Shown piece by piece: positions 29,301 to 38,187 of a DNA stretch of 64,000 nucleotides. The stretch comes from Spirosoma fluviale (lineage in GTDB: Bacteria > Bacteroidota > Bacteroidia > Cytophagales > Cyclobacteriaceae), in assembly GCA_945897085.1 (NCBI GenBank), contig CAMDEU010000001.1:42313-106312 (forward strand), in the 5' to 3' direction. The number at the start of each line of letters is the position of its first letter. The stretch's first letter is position 1. A program made the translations under genes and the position numbers. The notes beneath the pieces were generated by a model. It was given only the letters and a program-made list of their open reading frames with translations, made no database searches and was not told where the DNA came from.

Positions 29301-29642
29301 GAATATACCTTTGATGGGCGATGGGAAGAAGATACTGCTGCACAAATCAAAGTGAAGTTGGAACAGCTTTTTGAGCTGCCACAGGTTAGGTCTTGGTTTG
29401 ACCCTGTCTTTCCTACGCTGACCGAACAGGGAATTTTAGAGCCAGGTGGCACGCAAAAGCGTCCAGATCGAATACTTATTGCAAAAGATGCCGCTTTGGT
29501 GATTGATTTTAAGACTGGGGTGAAGCGGGAGTCACATGTGCTCCAGGTAAGGGAATACATGGCATTGGTTGAAACCTTGACCCAGCTCCCTGTAAAAGGC
29601 TACCTCTGTTACCTTGAACCTACTGAAATTGTTGCGCTATGA
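26397..29642 (+). CDS. UvrD-family helicase/nuclease, AddA/RecB-like
   Basis: YRSSAGSGKTYTLTLEYL, AVTFTNKATQEMKERI, LIDEFQDTSEFQW, GDVKQSIYRWRGG, LTIHKAKGLQF, C-terminal ALVIDFKTG nuclease motif. Confidence 0.93.
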   Translation: MTKPFLLYRSSAGSGKTYTLTLEYLKLALKNPKSGYRQILAVTFTNKATQEMKERIVKVLERLSRVVKPGESLDEELMDHLGLDAAQLMLRARMTLLHILHGYGHFAVSTIDSFFQKVIRSFAREMDLQAKFDVEMDTDAVLEKLVDRIVEKVADDPALKNWLIAYAEELLLDGKSWDIRVGIKGLGKEIFQERFKAFRSIFQESVGQAGFLPALKAQISEVRKSLVVEGKGQWNQAEDIRVRFGLEWTDFKGGSNSFAKKFAALGNAKFPFPEHTVTMHRDLPDAANWFTKKSPKEAAICSAYEAGLRDLLQSWPEKVKVWNTYTSLQKNLNAFGVFRNLIVELRDLKDEEGILLISDVNDFLAEITRENEAPFLYEKIGNQYQHFLIDEFQDTSEFQWSSFKPLLENSLASGYTNLLVGDVKQSIYRWRGGKLELLLSEVQNQIHPDFVEVKNLTVNYRSLPGIITFNNSVFQQLPGLMELGMEHHYNLDPQKKLSEAFEGVAQQVPDFKKDSQFKGKIHLEFTEKTSSEKPVEEDNEDEEGVELGELERLPALVMQLQDQGYALRDIAFLVRTNGQGAILADAFMEVQRTQTGTDYRFDVLSEESLFIDKSIAVKCVLGFLTYLSAPSDRVALKTLWQYYALVHDIPLSHELFFVRGLPAELQEKESELLRMQASFQQMPLIELVEQGLTFLGLTQKQQDLSYVSGFKEAVFDFVKKNRADLLGFLDWWELNKKKRTVKIPEDHDAMRILTIHKAKGLQFKVVVMPFMDWGVVSSGLQATVLWAPFETENGLQTVVPLTHQSLLKNSHFAGAYDEEVRLSYLDSLNMLYVAFTRAKEAFFGFSTYSISKTKKEASPTQTGNLLYSLFSGGFKFGEEEGSSWNSDTMTFDWGQWPIAVKREDEVIRQVPALRWDCMDWKSKLHTKTYPWDFSSEGIRAREQRDFGVIIHDILAASQGLEDALRLLKEYTFDGRWEEDTAAQIKVKLEQLFELPQVRSWFDPVFPTLTEQGILEPGGTQKRPDRILIAKDAALVIDFKTGVKRESHVLQVREYMALVETLTQLPVKGYLCYLEPTEIVAL

Positions 29643-32476
29643 TTCCTTTTTTGAAAGAAACAGCCAAAGCACTCTTGGATTCCGGTAGGGATTTGAAAGC
29701 TATTCGTTTGGTACTTCCTAATCGCCGTGCAGGTTTATTCTTTACCAAATACTTGGGGGAACTAATCGATCAGCCAGTTTGGATGCCGGAAGTGCTGACC
29801 ATTGAGCAGCTGGTGTATCAGTTGGCCCAAAATACGCCTACGGATGAACTCACCTTGGTGTTTGAACTGTATGAGCAGTATTGTCAGTTACAAAAGGACC
29901 CCGAGCCCTTTGATCGTTTTTTTCATTGGGGAGAGTTAATCCTAAAGGACTTCAATGACTTGGATCAATTCTTAGCTCCAGTCGAGCAGGTGTATGCCTA
30001 CTTGGCAGAAATCAAGGAATTTGAAGCGGATTTAAGTTTCCTGACCGAAGAGCAACGAGCACTGATTGCACAGTTTTGGAAAGCTTTTGCCCGTCAAAAT
30101 GAAACAGAGAAGGAGCGCTTCCTTAAGTTTTGGCAAATTTTGGGTTTGCTGTATCAAGGATTTCAGGAAAGACTCCAGTCTAGTGGATTGGCCTATGCAG
30201 GGCAATTGTACCGGCAAGTGGCTGAAAACACTTCATCCATTGCTCAACCAGACAAGCAGCTCGTATTTGTAGGGTTTAATGCTTTTACGCTATCGGAAGA
30301 AAAGATTATAACCCATTTTATTAAGGCTCATGGCGCCGAGATTTTTTGGGATGTGGATGCGTATTACCTAGAAGATCCCTTACAGGAAGCAGGATTATTT
30401 TTCAGAGACTACATTAAGGATCCAATCCTTGGAAAAACCTTCCCTGAAAAAATTCCATCTGAGATAAAAAAGAAGGGTTCTCAAATTCACACACATGCGA
30501 TTCCCTTAAAGACCAACCAGGCCAATTTGGTCGGGAAAATTTTGGAACAGATGGGTGTGAATGAACCTTTGGAAGAAACTGTAATTATTCTCCCGGATGA
30601 GCAGATGCTTTTTCCGATGCTGCATCAGCTTCCAGAAGTGATTACCAAGCTCAATGTGACTATGGGCTATCCCATGCGGAATGCTCCAATTTATGCGTTT
30701 TTGGATGCGGTTTTGGATTTGCAGCGCTACGCGAAAAGCAAGGAGGGAGTGGTGACTTTTTACCATAAACCTGTTTTGGATCTTCTGGCCTATGCCTATC
30801 TGCAGTCAGCCGATACAGGTTGGGCTTCTGAAGCAGCTCAGAAAATCCAGAATGAAAACTGGGTAGATGTGCCCCAAAATCTCTTAAGTAAAGAAAATAC
30901 GCTGTTTGCCTTGGTTTTTCAAAAGGTCGGTTCGGATTCACTTTTGGATTACTTACTTGGGATTATTCAGTTTTTGGCCAAAGAATTTCAGGAAGACCCT
31001 ACGCAGAAAAGCTATTTGTTTCAGGCCTTCAAACAATTGAATCGGGTAAAGGAAATATTCCGTTCATCAGGCACTAAGGAGCTAAAAGTAGAGTTTTTGC
31101 TTAATTTATTCCGAAAGCTATTCAGGGATCTCAAGTTGCCATTTGAGGGGGAGCCGCTCCAAGGCTTGCAGATCATGGGGGTTTTAGAGTCTAGAAATTT
31201 GGATTTCCGACGCGTGATCATTTGCGATGTGAATGAAGGTAATTTTCCTCCAGGTGGGGGAATTCAATCTATGATACCATTCAATATACGGAAAGCATTT
31301 GGTTTGCCTGTTCAGGAGCAAAATGATGCCATCTATGCCTATACCTTTTACCGTTTGCTGCATCGTGCAGAAGAGGTGCATTTGATCTATGCCACCGCGG
31401 GAGAGCAGGGTAAATCGAGTGAAATGAGCCGGTTTATTCAGCAAATGCGAGTAGAGCTACCCATTGCAAAGCCTCAATCTATTTTGGTGCCTGTGAATCT
31501 TACACCAAATCAGCCCATTACGCTGGAGAAGTCTCCTGCCATGCTCAGCAGCTTGGCACGCTATTTTAAGCCTGAAGGTGTTGGAGAAGCAGAAAAACGA
31601 TTTTCAGCTTCTGCTCTTAATATATACTTGGACTGTCGCTTACGGTTTTACCTCAGGTACGTAGCGGAGTTGAAGGAACAGGAGGAAGTGGTGACTACCA
31701 TTGATCCCATGACTTTTGGGACGCTGCTGCACCGTGGGATAGAGCTTTTGTATGAAATTCCTAAGGAGGAGACATTTCGAGATATCGATGGGCATACCAT
31801 TGACCGACTCCTTCCTCAAGTGCCTGCGGCAGTGAATACGGCATTTCGAGAGCTCTATAAAAAGCAAGAGGGAGAGGAGCTGTTGTTGACTGGGCAACTT
31901 CAAATTGCGCGAGAGGTCTTGACTAAGTACATCCAAGCGATTTTGAACTACGACAAAAAGAATGGTGATTTCCGTGTGATCGGTTTGGAGAAAGAACACT
32001 TGGCCCACCTTTCGATCGAAACTCAGGAAGGAACCAAAGAGGTAGCCCTTGGGGGAGTGATCGATAGGATGGATATCAAAGACTCGGTGGTTCGTCTTCT
32101 CGATTACAAAACAGGGAAGGACACCAAAAAAATCCCTTCCTTGGTTTCTCTTTTTGATCGAGCAGATAAGAAAAGAAATAAGGCTGGGATGCAAACTTTT
32201 CTGTATGCCTTTTTCTACCAGTACCAACATCCGGAAAATCTCCTTGCTCTAAAGCCGGGGATTATTAATATCAAAGAAATCTATTCGGAAGATTTTAATC
32301 CCTTCCTCCAATTGGAAGAATCTGAGGTGACTGATTACCGAGATTTTGCAGCCGGATTTGAGGAAGGACTTCGAGGATTGCTAGAAGAAATTATGGATCC
32401 CTTGGTACCTTTCGACCAAACTGACGATAAGAAAAAATGTAACTTTTGCGCCTACAAAGAACTTTGTGGGAGGTAG
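29639..32476 (+). CDS. PD-(D/E)XK nuclease family, AddB-like
   Basis: IRLVLPNRRAGLFF; VVRLLDYKTGKD; Cys quartet (YLDCRLRFYLRY ... CNFCAYKELC). Overlaps AddA-like stop. Confidence 0.9.
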   Translation: MIPFLKETAKALLDSGRDLKAIRLVLPNRRAGLFFTKYLGELIDQPVWMPEVLTIEQLVYQLAQNTPTDELTLVFELYEQYCQLQKDPEPFDRFFHWGELILKDFNDLDQFLAPVEQVYAYLAEIKEFEADLSFLTEEQRALIAQFWKAFARQNETEKERFLKFWQILGLLYQGFQERLQSSGLAYAGQLYRQVAENTSSIAQPDKQLVFVGFNAFTLSEEKIITHFIKAHGAEIFWDVDAYYLEDPLQEAGLFFRDYIKDPILGKTFPEKIPSEIKKKGSQIHTHAIPLKTNQANLVGKILEQMGVNEPLEETVIILPDEQMLFPMLHQLPEVITKLNVTMGYPMRNAPIYAFLDAVLDLQRYAKSKEGVVTFYHKPVLDLLAYAYLQSADTGWASEAAQKIQNENWVDVPQNLLSKENTLFALVFQKVGSDSLLDYLLGIIQFLAKEFQEDPTQKSYLFQAFKQLNRVKEIFRSSGTKELKVEFLLNLFRKLFRDLKLPFEGEPLQGLQIMGVLESRNLDFRRVIICDVNEGNFPPGGGIQSMIPFNIRKAFGLPVQEQNDAIYAYTFYRLLHRAEEVHLIYATAGEQGKSSEMSRFIQQMRVELPIAKPQSILVPVNLTPNQPITLEKSPAMLSSLARYFKPEGVGEAEKRFSASALNIYLDCRLRFYLRYVAELKEQEEVVTTIDPMTFGTLLHRGIELLYEIPKEETFRDIDGHTIDRLLPQVPAAVNTAFRELYKKQEGEELLLTGQLQIAREVLTKYIQAILNYDKKNGDFRVIGLEKEHLAHLSIETQEGTKEVALGGVIDRMDIKDSVVRLLDYKTGKDTKKIPSLVSLFDRADKKRNKAGMQTFLYAFFYQYQHPENLLALKPGIINIKEIYSEDFNPFLQLEESEVTDYRDFAAGFEEGLRGLLEEIMDPLVPFDQTDDKKKCNFCAYKELCGR

Positions 32477-32827
32477 GAATATAGGCTTCAAAAGCGAGTC
32501 ATTTCCTTACCTTTCCTGAATTGAAATAGGGTGGGAGAGGAGAGCCTGTTGTGCTGTTGCTTGTGTGAAAATTTCAAATCAATAGTTATTTTTTGGCTCA
32601 ATTGTTGAATAGATTTAAATCGAATAGGAAGTGATGGGAAGGATGATGAGGAGCGCTTAGTACCTATTTCCGGGGACTAACTAGCCTACTTCGACCAAAT
32701 GTGAGTAGAGAAGCAGTTCCAATACGCTTTAGTAATTTGTTTATTTTTTGATTCAATTACAGCATTTGATATTATATCGTAAAGTACTGATTTATAAGTT
32801 AATATAACAAATTTAACTAAGCCTAAA

Positions 32828-32860
32828 TTAGATTAATCTAAAAAAATTAGATTAATCTAA
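32828..32860. repeat. Tandem pair of identical 14-bp perfect palindromes TTAGATTAATCTAA
   Basis: Copies at 32828-32841 and 32847-32860, centres 19 bp apart. Confidence 0.95.
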
Positions 32861-32876
32861 AAATAAAACTAGGGTA

Positions 32877-32884
32877 TAATTTTG
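32877..32884 (+). promoter_or_regulatory. Possible Bacteroidota -7 box (TAATTTTG)
   Basis: Matches TAnnTTTG; no TTG at the expected -33 position, where the palindrome lies instead. Confidence 0.4.
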
Positions 32885-33305
32885 TGATTTTCTGCTCCTT
32901 CTTTGTATCCCCCTTGTTTTTCTCAGGTTTAGAAGAAGTATGGATCTATTTTTTTTGAATCGAATGCTCCATCCTGATCTTTGATTTTCCTCAGCTACTT
33001 AAAATTGATCCAATGGTCACAAGGCTTTTTTGGGAAAAACGCTTTGGAATGGATCTTCAATTGATTTGAAAATCGTGTGATTTTTTTCTTTCATTTCTAG
33101 GGAGCATCCCGATTTTTAGGGCAAAGAAATCTTAGAGTCTAGGCTAGGGTTTTATTCTATTTTCCTAGGAAGAGTGGAAGGTGAATTGACCTCCAAATGC
33201 ATCTAAGTAGCTTCTAATTTTTGACCTTTTTTTAGGGGATCAATTGCAGGTTTTTGGAACATCCTTTGGATTTTATTCCTTATTTTTGAATCTCCAAATA
33301 CGACT

Positions 33306-34103
33306 ATGGCAGGACAGACCACTACGCGAAAGCATGTCTTTTCAAAAAAAATAGATGCCTTTTTTAAGGGGTTGGCGGATGCATGGAAATTTGTGAAGCG
33401 ATTTTTTCAAGAGGTGTTTGTTCCACCTTATGAGTTTAAGGAAGTCATCCACCAGTGTTACCGTATTGGGGTAGAGTCCTTGCCCTTGATTTCCTTGACT
33501 GGGTTTATTGTAGGGATTGTATTTACGAACCAGTCTCGCCCTTCCTTGTCTGAGTTTGGGGCCACATCTTGGCTACCCTCCTTGATTGCAATTGCAATTG
33601 TTCGGGCTATGGGGCCTTTGGTCACTGCCTTGATTGCTGCAGGAAAGGTTGGATCTGGCATTGGTGCTGAAATTGGATCCATGAAAGTAACCGAGCAAAT
33701 CGATGCAATGGAAGTTTCAGCGACTAATCCTTATAAATTCTTGGTAGTTACCCGGGTATTAGCCACTACCTTTATGATTCCTGTATTGGTGATGTACACT
33801 GATTTTGTGGCTTTGATGGGTGCCTTTATCAATGTCAATGCTAATGAACTGGTGAGTATCTCCACCTTTTTTGCGCAGGTATTTAGTTCAGTTACCTTCC
33901 TAGACATTTTCTCCTCCATCATCAAATCCTTGTTTTTTGGATTTACGATCGGAATGGTGGGTTGCTACAAAGGGTACAATTCTTCCAAAGGAACGGAAGG
34001 AGTAGGTAGAGCTGCTAATGCAGCGGTAGTGGTTTCCATGTTCCTTATTTTCATTGAGGAGCTACTTTCCCTTCAGATCATCAACTTATTCCGAATGAAA
34101 TAG
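33306..34103 (+). CDS. mlaE: MlaE family ABC transporter permease
   Basis: IGVESLPLISLTGFIVGIVFTNQSRP, GSGIGAEIGSMKVTEQIDAMEV. Confidence 0.95.
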   Translation: MAGQTTTRKHVFSKKIDAFFKGLADAWKFVKRFFQEVFVPPYEFKEVIHQCYRIGVESLPLISLTGFIVGIVFTNQSRPSLSEFGATSWLPSLIAIAIVRAMGPLVTALIAAGKVGSGIGAEIGSMKVTEQIDAMEVSATNPYKFLVVTRVLATTFMIPVLVMYTDFVALMGAFINVNANELVSISTFFAQVFSSVTFLDIFSSIIKSLFFGFTIGMVGCYKGYNSSKGTEGVGRAANAAVVVSMFLIFIEELLSLQIINLFRMK

Positions 34104-34105
34104 CC

Positions 34106-34864
34106 ATGGATAATCGAGAAAAAGTGGTTGTGGTCCGTGACTTGTACAAAGCCTTTGGTGAGCTTGAAGTACTGAAAGGAGTGGATATGGATTTGTACCG
34201 TGAAGAAAACCTCGTGGTTTTGGGTCGCTCAGGAACAGGTAAATCGGTGCTGATCAAAATCATGGTTGGACTGCTGCAGCAGGATAGTGGCAGTATGGAG
34301 GTGTTTGGAAAGGAAATTTCCCGTCTTGGTGTTCGCGAATTGAATGAAATGAGACTAAAAATTGGTTTTTCATTTCAAAACTCAGCGCTCTATGATTCCA
34401 TGACTGTACGAGAAAATATGGAGTTTCCATTGGTTAGAAACATCAAGAATCTCACTAAAAAGGAGATTTCTTTCCGAATTGAAGAACTCTTGGATGCCGT
34501 TGGTCTTCCACAAACTATCAATCAAATGCCATCTGAGTTGTCAGGAGGCCAGAAAAAACGAATCGGTGTTGCTCGCACTTTGGTGCTCAATCCAGAGATA
34601 ATGCTTTACGATGAGCCTACAGCTGGGTTGGACCCCATCACTTGTGTGGAAATCAACAATCTGATCAATGAAGTTCGCGAACGATACAAGACCACCTCGA
34701 TTGTGATTACCCATGACTTGTCTTGTGCTAAGCAAACTGGAGATCGGATGGCCGTACTTTTGGAGGGGCAATTTGGTGCTTTAGGTACCTTTGAGGAGGT
34801 TTTTCCTCATGCTGAAGATCAGCGGATTAAATCATTCTACGATTATAATTTTATCAACTCATGA
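34106..34864 (+). CDS. mlaF: ABC transporter ATP-binding protein, MlaF type
   Basis: LGRSGTGKSVLIKI, SELSGGQKKRIGVAR, MLYDEPTAGLDP. Confidence 0.95.
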   Translation: MDNREKVVVVRDLYKAFGELEVLKGVDMDLYREENLVVLGRSGTGKSVLIKIMVGLLQQDSGSMEVFGKEISRLGVRELNEMRLKIGFSFQNSALYDSMTVRENMEFPLVRNIKNLTKKEISFRIEELLDAVGLPQTINQMPSELSGGQKKRIGVARTLVLNPEIMLYDEPTAGLDPITCVEINNLINEVRERYKTTSIVITHDLSCAKQTGDRMAVLLEGQFGALGTFEEVFPHAEDQRIKSFYDYNFINS

Positions 34865-35832
34865 ATCAAGAAAATAAACGATCTGTACTTGTAGGTCTAT
34901 TTGTTTTGATTGGAATTGTCATACTAGTGGCAGCCATCATGACCTTAGGTGGGCAGCAGAAAAAATTTGTGAAAGCCATCCATGTAAAGGCAGTGTTTGA
35001 TGATATTGGAGGACTTCAGCCTGGAAACAACATTTGGTTTTCGGGTGTAAAAATCGGTAACGTAAAGACTATAAAATTCTTTGGAGATTCTCAAGTTGAA
35101 GTTGAATTGAGTGTTGAGGAAAAAGTGGCTGAGTTTATTCGTAAAAATTCCAAGGCAACCATCAGTTCAGATGGCTTGATTGGAAATAAAATCATTGTCA
35201 TTTATGGAGGTACAACCGATTATCCTCCAGTGGAAGAGGGAGATCGCCTAGAGGCGATCATGCCTTTGGATACGGACAAGATGATGGAAACCTTACAAGA
35301 GAACAATAAGAACCTGGTAGACATTACCAATGATCTGAAGGTGCTTACTGGTAAAATAGCCTCGGGAGAAGGAATTATCGGTGCTGTAATGACTGATTCT
35401 ACCTTAGCCGTAAACTTTCGAACGATTTTGAGCAATCTGGAAAGAGCTTCTACAAATAGCAACAAGATGATTGCAGATTTGAATGTCTTCTCCGCCAAGC
35501 TCAACAAAAAGGGAACCTTAATAAATGACTTGGTAACAGATACTTCTATCGTTCCAGATCTTAAAGCTACCATGGAGAGCCTTCGTGTAACCAGTGCGAA
35601 TACCCAAGCTTTATCCAAGGAATTTGCAGGCATCACAGATAAGCTCAATTCCAAAGACAATTCTCTTGGTATGCTATTGAATGACCCAGAATTTGCTAAA
35701 TCTCTGAAAAAAACAATGGAGAATGCAGACTCTGCCTCCTATAATCTGAATAAAGGAATGGAAGCCCTTGAGTACACCTGGCCTTTCAACAAGGGCTTTA
35801 AAAGAAAAGTAAAGGTTGAAGGAGGAAATTAA
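34861..35832 (+). CDS. mlaD: MlaD/MCE family protein
   Basis: N-terminal TM; AVFDDIGGLQPGNNIWFSGVKIGNVKTI MCE domain. Confidence 0.94.
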   Translation: MNQENKRSVLVGLFVLIGIVILVAAIMTLGGQQKKFVKAIHVKAVFDDIGGLQPGNNIWFSGVKIGNVKTIKFFGDSQVEVELSVEEKVAEFIRKNSKATISSDGLIGNKIIVIYGGTTDYPPVEEGDRLEAIMPLDTDKMMETLQENNKNLVDITNDLKVLTGKIASGEGIIGAVMTDSTLAVNFRTILSNLERASTNSNKMIADLNVFSAKLNKKGTLINDLVTDTSIVPDLKATMESLRVTSANTQALSKEFAGITDKLNSKDNSLGMLLNDPEFAKSLKKTMENADSASYNLNKGMEALEYTWPFNKGFKRKVKVEGGN

Positions 35833-35942
35833 TTTATACTACCAAAATCGCTATTGATTTCGCAAAACGCTATAAATTTTAGGACTGCACGAATCCCTTT
35901 CTTTTAACCTGATTCTTTTCATTTAAATATGCTATCACAGCA

Positions 35943-37586
35943 ATGAAAGCTATAAATCCGACCACCACTTCTGCATGGACCAAGCTAGTTGAACTTTCAA
36001 AAAAAAATCAAACTAGCACCATTGCGGCATTTTTTGATCAAAAAGATAGATTTGAGCGCTACAGCAGAAGCTTTGAAGATATTTTGGTTGACTTCTCTAA
36101 AAACCGAATTTCAGACGAAGTTTTCGAGGAACTAATTAAACTAGCTCAGGAGACAGCACTAGAAGACGGCATCGTAAGCATGTTTGATGGTCAAGCAATC
36201 AATCAAACTGAGAACCGTCCTGTTTTACATACGGCCCTCCGAAACCGTTCCAACACTCCAGTAGTGGTGAATGGCCAAGATGTCATGCCTGAAGTCAATG
36301 CAGTATTGACCCAGATGAAGGCTTTTGCTACTCAAATTCATCAAGGAAAATGGTTAGGATATACAGGAAAGCCGATCACTAGGCTAGTAAATATTGGTAT
36401 TGGAGGATCTGACCTGGGACCCGTGATGGTGACAGAAGCATTAAAGGCCTACCAGCACCCTAATTTGAAATTATTTTTCGTTTCCAATGTGGACGGGACG
36501 CATATTGCTGAAACGCTAAATGAAGTTGATCCGGAAACCACACTTTTCTTTGTAGCCTCCAAAACCTTCTCCACGCAGGAGACCATGACCAATGCGCATA
36601 CAGCTAGATCTTGGTTTTTGTCCCATGCAAAAGATGAAAAAGCGATTGCCAAGCATTTTGTGGCCCTTTCAACCAATTCCGCTGCAGTAAGTGATTTTGG
36701 GATTGATCCACAAAATATGTTTGCATTTTGGGATTGGGTAGGAGGTAGATATTCTTTGTGGTCTGCAATCGGACTTCCTATTGCCTGTGCGATTGGATTC
36801 GATCGTTTTGAGGAATTGCTTTCTGGGGCACACTCCATGGACCTGCACTTCAAAAATGCGCCATTAGATCAAAATATTCCTGTGATTTTGGCCTTAGTAG
36901 GAATTTGGAATACCAATTTCCTAGGAGCAACCTCAGAGGCCATCCTACCTTATGACCAATACTTACATCGATTTGCCGCATATTTCCAGCAAGGCAACAT
37001 GGAGAGCAATGGAAAGTACGTAGGTAGAGATGGGAAAAAGGTAAATTATAGTACTGGCCCAATCATTTGGGGGGAACCAGGTACCAATGGACAGCATGCG
37101 TTTTATCAATTAATTCATCAAGGAACACACCTGATTCCATGTGATTTCATTGCACCAGCAAAGTCCCACAACCCGATTGGAGACCATCATATCAAGCTAC
37201 TTTCTAACTTTTTTGCACAAACTGAAGCTCTGATGAAGGGAAAATCGCTGACTGAGGTAGAAGCTGAGATGAGAAAAGGGGGTAAATCAGACGATGAAAT
37301 TCAACGTCTTGCTCCTCATCGCGTATTTGAGGGGAATCGACCTACCAATTCCATATTGGTCAAGAAAATCACTCCCTATACACTAGGGCAGTTGGTAGCG
37401 ATGTATGAACATAAAATTGCTGCACAAGGAATGATTTGGAATATTTTTAGTTTCGATCAGTGGGGAGTGGAACTGGGAAAAGTCCTTGCTAATGGTATCC
37501 TTCCAGAGTTAGCAGGAGAGGCTACTGTCAACTCTCACGATGGCTCTACCAATGGACTGATCAATGCCTACAAAGCGATGAGGTAA
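35943..37586 (+). CDS. pgi: Glucose-6-phosphate isomerase
   Basis: [54 protein letters not shown]. Confidence 0.98.
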   Translation: MKAINPTTTSAWTKLVELSKKNQTSTIAAFFDQKDRFERYSRSFEDILVDFSKNRISDEVFEELIKLAQETALEDGIVSMFDGQAINQTENRPVLHTALRNRSNTPVVVNGQDVMPEVNAVLTQMKAFATQIHQGKWLGYTGKPITRLVNIGIGGSDLGPVMVTEALKAYQHPNLKLFFVSNVDGTHIAETLNEVDPETTLFFVASKTFSTQETMTNAHTARSWFLSHAKDEKAIAKHFVALSTNSAAVSDFGIDPQNMFAFWDWVGGRYSLWSAIGLPIACAIGFDRFEELLSGAHSMDLHFKNAPLDQNIPVILALVGIWNTNFLGATSEAILPYDQYLHRFAAYFQQGNMESNGKYVGRDGKKVNYSTGPIIWGEPGTNGQHAFYQLIHQGTHLIPCDFIAPAKSHNPIGDHHIKLLSNFFAQTEALMKGKSLTEVEAEMRKGGKSDDEIQRLAPHRVFEGNRPTNSILVKKITPYTLGQLVAMYEHKIAAQGMIWNIFSFDQWGVELGKVLANGILPELAGEATVNSHDGSTNGLINAYKAMR

Positions 37587-37773
37587 TTCCTTTAGGTGTC
37601 CCAATCAGTTAAACTGAAACTAGAATTTAAAATCCTTGAAATTAGCCATTTTTAAGATTTTTTTTATGGGTAAAAAACGAAATAGGTAGGTGTTTATTTG
37701 GCAAAACAGGGATAGTTTCTATTTTTTCAAACAATAATCTTTTTCAGGGAGTTTACTCGATATATACCTGACT

Positions 37774-38187
37774 ATGAAAGAGCTACTCGAAGTGCGAAAG
37801 ACCAACGGGAACGGAAGTGGGGAGAAGAAGTTATTTTTCCAAGACACGAAACTACTCGTTAAAGATGCGGTATTCGTACGCCAAGAGGGCAGCCTAGTCA
37901 AGGTCAAATTTGATGACATTCTTTGGTTAAAAGGAGATGGCAATTACACCACCTTGATTACTAAGAACTCTGTGTTTTCTGTTAGAAATATTCTAAAAGA
38001 ATTTGAATCGGTCCTTCCGGTGAGCCAGTTTATCCGTATTCACAAAAGCTATATTGTCCAAGCTTCAGAGATTCTTTCGATCACAACCAAGGAGGTAAAA
38101 GTCGGCAATGATCTTGTGCCCATAGGGCGTACATTTTACCACCAACTCCTAGGGGGTATCCGGAAGCTCGGAAGCTTTGGAGATTAA
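37774..38187 (+). CDS. Standalone LytTR DNA-binding domain protein
   Basis: DDILWLKGDGNYTTLITKN...FIRIHKSYIVQASEI; no receiver domain. Confidence 0.9.
   Translation: MKELLEVRKTNGNGSGEKKLFFQDTKLLVKDAVFVRQEGSLVKVKFDDILWLKGDGNYTTLITKNSVFSVRNILKEFESVLPVSQFIRIHKSYIVQASEILSITTKEVKVGNDLVPIGRTFYHQLLGGIRKLGSFGD

Noticed and set aside
31640-32230. 196-aa minus-strand ORF inside the AddB-like gene
   Set aside because: Fully antisense to a well-supported CDS; composition looks like a shadow frame and no family motif was recognised.
26397-32476. UvrD helicase plus PD-(D/E)XK nuclease pair considered as an anti-phage defence system
   Set aside because: Domain architecture and full set of helicase motifs fit housekeeping AddAB/RecBCD-type repair; no other defence genes nearby.
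35220-35660. 146-aa minus-strand ORF inside mlaD
   Set aside because: Antisense to the MCE protein; no motif support.
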